DNA of 58,970 nucleotides, taken from contig NZ_JAFLRK010000021.1 of assembly GCF_017315735.1 (NCBI RefSeq), positions 1 to 58,970 on the forward strand, in the 5' to 3' direction. Position numbers and translations under genes: made by a program. This document shows positions 55,119-58,970 of this stretch, piece after piece. Every line of letters begins with the position of its first letter. Positions within the stretch are counted from its first letter, which is position 1. Below the pieces are notes generated by a model, which worked only from the letters and a program-made list of their open reading frames with translations, was not told where the DNA came from and searched no databases. The stretch comes from Paracoccus shandongensis. Its GTDB lineage: Bacteria; Pseudomonadota; Alphaproteobacteria; Rhodobacterales; Rhodobacteraceae.

Positions 55119-56504
55119 ATGCCCCCCACCCCCAATGTCCTGGCCGGCAAGAGCCAGTCCAGCAAGGCCGCGGCCAGCGCCTGGATCGGCTCGGCGCTGG
55201 AATATTACGACTTCTTCATCTATGCGACCGCGGCCGCCCTGGTCTTTCCGCAGATCTTCTTTCCGTCGGAAAACCCCCGTGTGGCCATCATCGCCTCGCT
55301 TGCGACCTATGGCGTGGGCTATGTGGCGCGCCCCATCGGCGCCTTCGTGCTGGGCCATTGGGGCGACACCCACGGGCGCAAGAACGTGCTGATCCTGTGC
55401 ATGTTCCTGATCGGCATCTCGACCCTGCTGGTGGGGCTGCTGCCGACCTATTCCCAGGTCGGTATCCTGGCCCCCATCCTGCTGGTCATCCTGCGCCTGA
55501 TCCAGGGCTTTGCGGTGGCGGGCGAGATTTCGGGCGCCAGTTCCATGGTGATCGAACACGCCCCCATGGGCCGGCGCGGCTTTTTCGCCAGCTTCACCCT
55601 GCAAGGCGTGCAGGCGGGCCAGATCCTGGCCGCCGCCGTGTTCCTGCCACTGGCCCATTTCATGCCCGAGGAGGCCTTCAACAGCTGGGGCTGGCGCATC
55701 CCCTTCCTGCTGAGCTTCGTCGTCATCATCGCGGGCTGGATCATCCGCCGCGAGGTCGAGGAAACTCCCGCCTTCCGGCAAGAGGAAATCCAGCACAGCA
55801 AGCCCAAGTCCCCCGTGGTCGAGGCCTTCCAGAACAACCTGCCCGACATGATCCGCGTCATGTGCATGGCGCTGATGAACACCATCCCGGTGGTGGCCAC
55901 GGTCTTCGGCGCGGCCTATGCGGTGCAGGCCGCCTATGGCATCGGCTTCCACAAGGACGTTTACCTGTGGATCCCGGTGATGGGCAACATCCTGGCCTGC
56001 CTGATCATTCCGATGGTGGGCAACCTGTCGGACCGGATCGGCCGCCGCCCGCCCATCATCGTGGGCGCCCTGGGGTCCGGCCTGCTGGCCTTCGGCTATC
56101 TCTACGCCATCTCGATCCATTCGGTGCCGCTGGCGATCACGATGTCGCTGCTGATGTGGGGCCTGGTCTATCAGGGCTACAACGCCACCTTCCCCAGCTT
56201 CTTCCCCGAACTGTTCCCGACCCGGACCCGGGTGTCGTCCATGGCCATCGCGCAGAACACCGGCACCACGATCACCGCGCTGCTGCCCGCGCTGTTCGCG
56301 ACCGTCGCCCCTCCGGGATCGGCCGATGTCTGGCTGGTGGTGGGCTCGATCGCCTTCGCGATCACCTGCATCGCGGCGCTTGCGGCCTGGTCGGCGCGCG
56401 AAACATACCGGATCCGCATCGAGGATCTGGGCAATCCCGATGCCGTGCCGGTGCCCGGGCCCGAATACGACGACTTCCGGGCCAAGACGCTGGCCAGGGC
56501 GTAA
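55119..56504 (+). CDS. MHS-family metabolite:H+ symporter, ShiA-like
   Basis: A 461-residue MFS transporter of the metabolite:proton symporter family, the group of ShiA (shikimate), KgtP and ProP. WIGSALEYYDFFIYATAAAL in helix 1, GHWGDTHGRKNVL between helices 2 and 3, RLIQGFAVAGEISGASSMVI in helix 4 and NLSDRIGRRPPI between helices 8 and 9 are family hallmarks. It gives the island a third import route, here driven by protons. The start at 55119 follows CGGAGGAAA. Substrate inferred to be a cyclic or aromatic hydroxy acid. Confidence 0.9.
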   Translation: MPPTPNVLAGKSQSSKAAASAWIGSALEYYDFFIYATAAALVFPQIFFPSENPRVAIIASLATYGVGYVARPIGAFVLGHWGDTHGRKNVLILCMFLIGISTLLVGLLPTYSQVGILAPILLVILRLIQGFAVAGEISGASSMVIEHAPMGRRGFFASFTLQGVQAGQILAAAVFLPLAHFMPEEAFNSWGWRIPFLLSFVVIIAGWIIRREVEETPAFRQEEIQHSKPKSPVVEAFQNNLPDMIRVMCMALMNTIPVVATVFGAAYAVQAAYGIGFHKDVYLWIPVMGNILACLIIPMVGNLSDRIGRRPPIIVGALGSGLLAFGYLYAISIHSVPLAITMSLLMWGLVYQGYNATFPSFFPELFPTRTRVSSMAIAQNTGTTITALLPALFATVAPPGSADVWLVVGSIAFAITCIAALAAWSARETYRIRIEDLGNPDAVPVPGPEYDDFRAKTLARA

Positions 56505-56533
56505 CCGCTGCCAAGCTGACTTCGGTGTCCTCG

Positions 56534-56560
56534 GATGGCTGTGGCATAGCCGCAGCCATC
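56534..56560 (+). terminator. Hairpin after the MHS symporter gene
   Basis: GATGGCTGTGGC-ATA-GCCGCAGCCATC forms a 12-bp stem (one G:U pair in RNA) 30 bases past the stop. No T-run follows. Confidence 0.5.
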
Positions 56561-56837
56561 ACCAGCAAGGGCGCAGCCTCTCCCTCCGCCCGCTATCCGG
56601 CAAACATCCCTGCCCCCGCTCGCCCGGCGCGAGATCGTGACGGGTGTCATGGATCAGCCCGGGGGGGTGTCTCCGAACCGTGACATGGCGTTCCAGCACG
56701 GCGCCGCTTCCTCATCCTGCCTGCAAGTTGCAAGCCGGTGTCTTGCCCGCCCGCTCACCGCACCTCAGAGACGTCCCTTTTCACAAGCTCGACTTGTGGA
56801 CCCCGCCACAGAAACAACCCGACCGCCGTTTCTGGTC

Positions 56838-57062
56838 AGCAGTTCGTGCATCGGGCCATGGGCGCGACCGGATGGCCATGCATGGCCTGAAACATCCGAC
56901 AGCCGTCATGCAGTCGGTGACGCCATGCTGGAGATGGGCGATCAGCCCGTCATAGGCCTGCGCCGCCATGATCTCGGCCGCGAAGGGACTGGGGATCGAG
57001 AGAAAGGCATTGAGCGCGCAGCCGCTACGCGCCCAGATTTCGCGGATACGGTTCGACTTCAT
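56838..57062 (-). pseudogene. HpcH/HpaI aldolase relic, truncated and frameshifted
   Basis: From an ATG at 57062 the minus strand encodes MKSNRIREIWARSGCALNAF, then LSIPSPFAAEIMAAQAYDGL and LQHGVTD, which is the N-terminus of HpcH/HpaI-type 2-oxo-acid aldolases (metal-dependent, pyruvate-releasing). After GGATG the frame shifts; in the next frame FQAMHGHPVAPMAR continues the family text and then hits a stop near 56840. The remaining two thirds of the enzyme (about 170 residues) are missing. It starts 12 bases after the dehydrogenase gene, so it was once the third gene of that leftward operon. The bases from 56561 to 56837 contain nothing recognisable. Confidence 0.78.
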
Positions 57063-57074
57063 GGGTTCCCCCCT

Positions 57075-58028
57075 TCAGTTGACCGGCGTGAGCAGCGGCT
57101 GGCCTGCAAAGAAGGCCTCAAGGTTGTCCAGCGTCAGTTGCGCCATGCGGTCGCGGGTTTCCTCGGTCCCGCTGGCGTGGTGGGGATAGAGCGTGACATT
57201 GGGCAGCGCCGTCAGCGCCGGATCGGGATGGGGCTCGTTCAGGAAGACATCCAGACCCGCGCCGGCGATGCGGCCCTTGCGCAGGGCGGCGATCAACGCG
57301 GCCTCGTCCACCACCGAGCCGCGCGAGACGTTGACCAGCGTGCCGGTTGGGCCGAGGGCCTCCAGCACCGCGGCCGAGATCAGCCCCGTGGTCCCTGCCC
57401 CTCCCGGTGTTGCGACCAGCAGGATGTCGGCCCATGCCGCCAAGGCCACCGGGTCGGCGAAATAGCCGTAGCCGACGCCCGGCTTCGGATTGCGGCCCGA
57501 ATAGCCGATCGCCAGCCCCATGGCCTCGCAGCGCCGGGCGATCGCAAGGCCGATATTGCCAAGCCCGACGATCCCCGCGCGCTTGCCCGCAGTGGATGCC
57601 GTCAGCGGGAACATCCCCTGCCGTCCCCAGTCCCCCGACCGGACATAGGCATCGCCCTGGACCAGCCGCCGCCGCGCGGCCAGCATCAGCAGGACCGCCG
57701 TGTCGGCCACGTCATCGACCAGGGCTATCGAGGTATTGGTCAGCGTGATCCCCCGCCGCGTCATGGCGTCCAGGTCCATCAGGTCGAAGCCTGCCGAGGA
57801 ACAGGCCGCCAGCCGCAGCGCGGGCAGCCGGTCCAGCATGGCCGCATCCACCGCGACATGCCCGTTCACGACCATGGCCGTGCAGACCGGCCCGGCCTGG
57901 GCCAGCACCGCGTCCCGGTCCGTGGCCTGATCCAGCCGGTGCAGGCTATAGCGCGCCTCCATCGCCTCCATGAAACGGGGGCGCAGGGGATAGGCGACAA
58001 GGACATGGGGCTTTTCTGCGGGCTTCAT
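57075..58028 (-). CDS. D-2-hydroxyacid dehydrogenase (GyaR/HprA-like)
   Basis: A 317-residue NAD(P)-dependent dehydrogenase. VGLGNIGLAIARR is the GxGxxG site (about 150-162). The catalytic Arg is in VNVSRGSVVDE, Glu in LDVFLNEPHPD and His in LYPHHASGTEET. Beta-2 ends GYSGRNPKP, with Arg rather than Asp, suggesting NADPH use and a glyoxylate/hydroxypyruvate-reductase role. It follows the broken ABC ATPase gene (ATGA overlap) and precedes the aldolase relic, which would have produced an aldehyde or 2-oxo acid for it. It looks intact but its operon partners are dead. Confidence 0.9.
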   Translation of the reverse strand: MKPAEKPHVLVAYPLRPRFMEAMEARYSLHRLDQATDRDAVLAQAGPVCTAMVVNGHVAVDAAMLDRLPALRLAACSSAGFDLMDLDAMTRRGITLTNTSIALVDDVADTAVLLMLAARRRLVQGDAYVRSGDWGRQGMFPLTASTAGKRAGIVGLGNIGLAIARRCEAMGLAIGYSGRNPKPGVGYGYFADPVALAAWADILLVATPGGAGTTGLISAAVLEALGPTGTLVNVSRGSVVDEAALIAALRKGRIAGAGLDVFLNEPHPDPALTALPNVTLYPHHASGTEETRDRMAQLTLDNLEAFFAGQPLLTPVN

Positions 58029-58697
58029 GCGGTCTCCAACTGGCGGGCGGCGCGGCGGGTGGCCTGCACGGCCGGGTCGGGATCCAGACTGGCCGACAAC
58101 AGCGCCCGCGTATAGGGGTGTCGGGCTGCGTCGAAGATCTGGCGCACGGGGCCTTTCTCGACCATCTCGCCCCACTTCATGATGACCACCCGATCCGCGA
58201 AGTCGCGCACCACCGGCAGGTCATGGGCGATGAACAGATAGGACAGGCCGAATTCGCGCCGCAACCCGTCCAGCAGTTCGATCACCTGTGCCTGGATCGA
58301 CCCGTCCAGCGCCGAGACCGCCTCGTCGCAGACGATCAGCCTCGGCTCCATCGCCAAGGCGCGCGCGATGGCGATCCGCTGCCGCTGCCCGCCCGAGAAC
58401 TGGTGCGGATATTTCCGCATCGCAGCCTCGGGTTCAGGGATGCGGACGCGGCGCAGCAGGCCAAGCGCGGGCCTGCGCCTTGTTGCGGGTGCCCCCAACA
58501 GCCGGACCATCTCGGCGATCTGCCAGCCGACGGTATAGACCGGGTTCAGATGCGCCAGAGGATCCTGGAAGATCATCGCGATGGTGCAGCCGTTGATCCG
58601 GCGGCGCTGTTCGGCGGGCATCACCAGCATGTCCCGCCGTTCAACAGGATCTGCCGGCTGGTGATCGTGCCCGGCGGCATGTCGATTAGGCCAGGCT
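58025..58697 (-). pseudogene. Oligopeptide-type ABC ATPase (DppD/OppD), 5'-truncated and frameshifted
   Basis: The readable part covers the second half of a DppD/OppD ATPase: Q-loop region IAMIFQDPLAHLNPVYTVGW, signature FSGGQRQRIAIARALAMEP, Walker B LIVCDEAVSALD, switch AHDLPVV and the C-terminal HPYTRALLSASLDPDP. The N-terminal third including Walker A is absent. Just upstream, MPPGTITSRQILLNG is readable in another frame and joins RDMLVMPAEQRRR only if one base is restored near 58640. Before about 58697 the sequence is unrelated. It therefore cannot be a working ATPase as read. Confidence 0.8.
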
Positions 58698-58970
58698 CCG
58701 CCACATCGCACCGTCCGATAAATCCGGCATCAGCCATGCGAGCCCTCTATCCGCATGGCAGACCTTCTCGCAGGCCCCTCACAGGCAGAGAATGCTCGAA
58801 GGCAATGGCTCAGAGCCGTCGCTTACAACTTCGGGGGCATCCGATCACTTTCTTAGACCAGAGGGTAGGCTGGCAATGCGATCAGCCGAAGGAACATCGC
58901 ACGAACATTTGGTTTTTCCCCTGTCGCATCCGTGTCATCCGGAATGGGGCTGTTCGTAAGTGTTAAGATC
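58698..58970. other. Right-edge sequence without recognisable gene
   Basis: No gene family is visible in the last 273 bases, which replace the missing front of the ABC ATPase gene. The abrupt loss of homology at about 58697 suggests an insertion or deletion junction; a mobile element may begin beyond the edge, but no terminal repeat can be shown from this side alone. Confidence 0.35.

Overview
The window is GC-rich DNA with the gene density, ATGA/GTGA stop-start overlaps and gene families of a Rhodobacterales alphaproteobacterium, most like Paracoccus. That assignment rests on protein resemblance recalled from memory; no rRNA or other marker gene is present.

Region 1 (1-12.4 kb, all leftward) reads as one operon. 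It starts with an RbaY-RbaV-RbaW partner-switching module (response regulator/PP2C phosphatase, STAS antagonist, HATPase kinase) and a hybrid histidine kinase. It continues into an envelope-polysaccharide set: DUF3131 protein, acyltransferase-3, cellulose-synthase-like GT2, a second DUF3131 protein, and a secreted Pro/Ala-rich protein that runs off the left edge. Nearly every junction overlaps by a few bases. A 22-bp palindrome with a CtrA-like TTAAC-N5-TTAAC core lies upstream of the first gene.

Region 2 (12.4-20.7 kb) holds an IS481 transposase relic next to a TonB siderophore receptor that has lost its front part, then an intact siderophore MFS permease and a siderophore-interacting reductase. 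After these come a TIM-barrel protein, cobalamin nucleotide-loop genes (cobC, and cobU-cobT-cobS) and a frameshifted META-domain lipoprotein.

Region 3 (20.8-28.4 kb) holds an 889-aa RTX-repeat protein with a C-terminal Hint domain, a LysR regulator divergent from a clear creatinase, NADP-type glutamate dehydrogenase and a small membrane protein.

Region 4 (28.7-58.7 kb) is a 30-kb accessory catabolic island with no core biosynthetic genes. It has four local regulators (GntR, TetR, IclR, plus operators in the divergent promoters), two complete ABC importers (polar-amino-acid type and Liv type), an MHS/ShiA-like symporter and an orphan binding protein. Its enzymes are a type II dehydroquinase homologue, a quinate/shikimate-dehydrogenase homologue, two KstD-like flavoprotein dehydrogenases, three related TIM-barrel isomerase/dehydratase-like proteins, two Gfo/Idh/MocA dehydrogenases, two NAD-epimerases, an SDR, an aldo-keto reductase, a NIPSNAP protein and a 2-hydroxyacid dehydrogenase. 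The dehydroquinase keeps its catalytic residues but has changed the two side chains that read the ring C4/C5 hydroxyls (His to Phe, Arg to Tyr). The shikimate-dehydrogenase homologue has lost one carboxylate-binding Ser and carries an NAD-type Asp. My main proposal is that this island degrades a cyclohexane-type hydroxy acid related to, but not identical with, quinate/shikimate, with the flavoproteins desaturating the ring. I know of no described pathway with this gene set. The right end is decaying: a frameshifted HpcH/HpaI aldolase relic and a 5'-truncated, frameshifted oligopeptide ABC ATPase.
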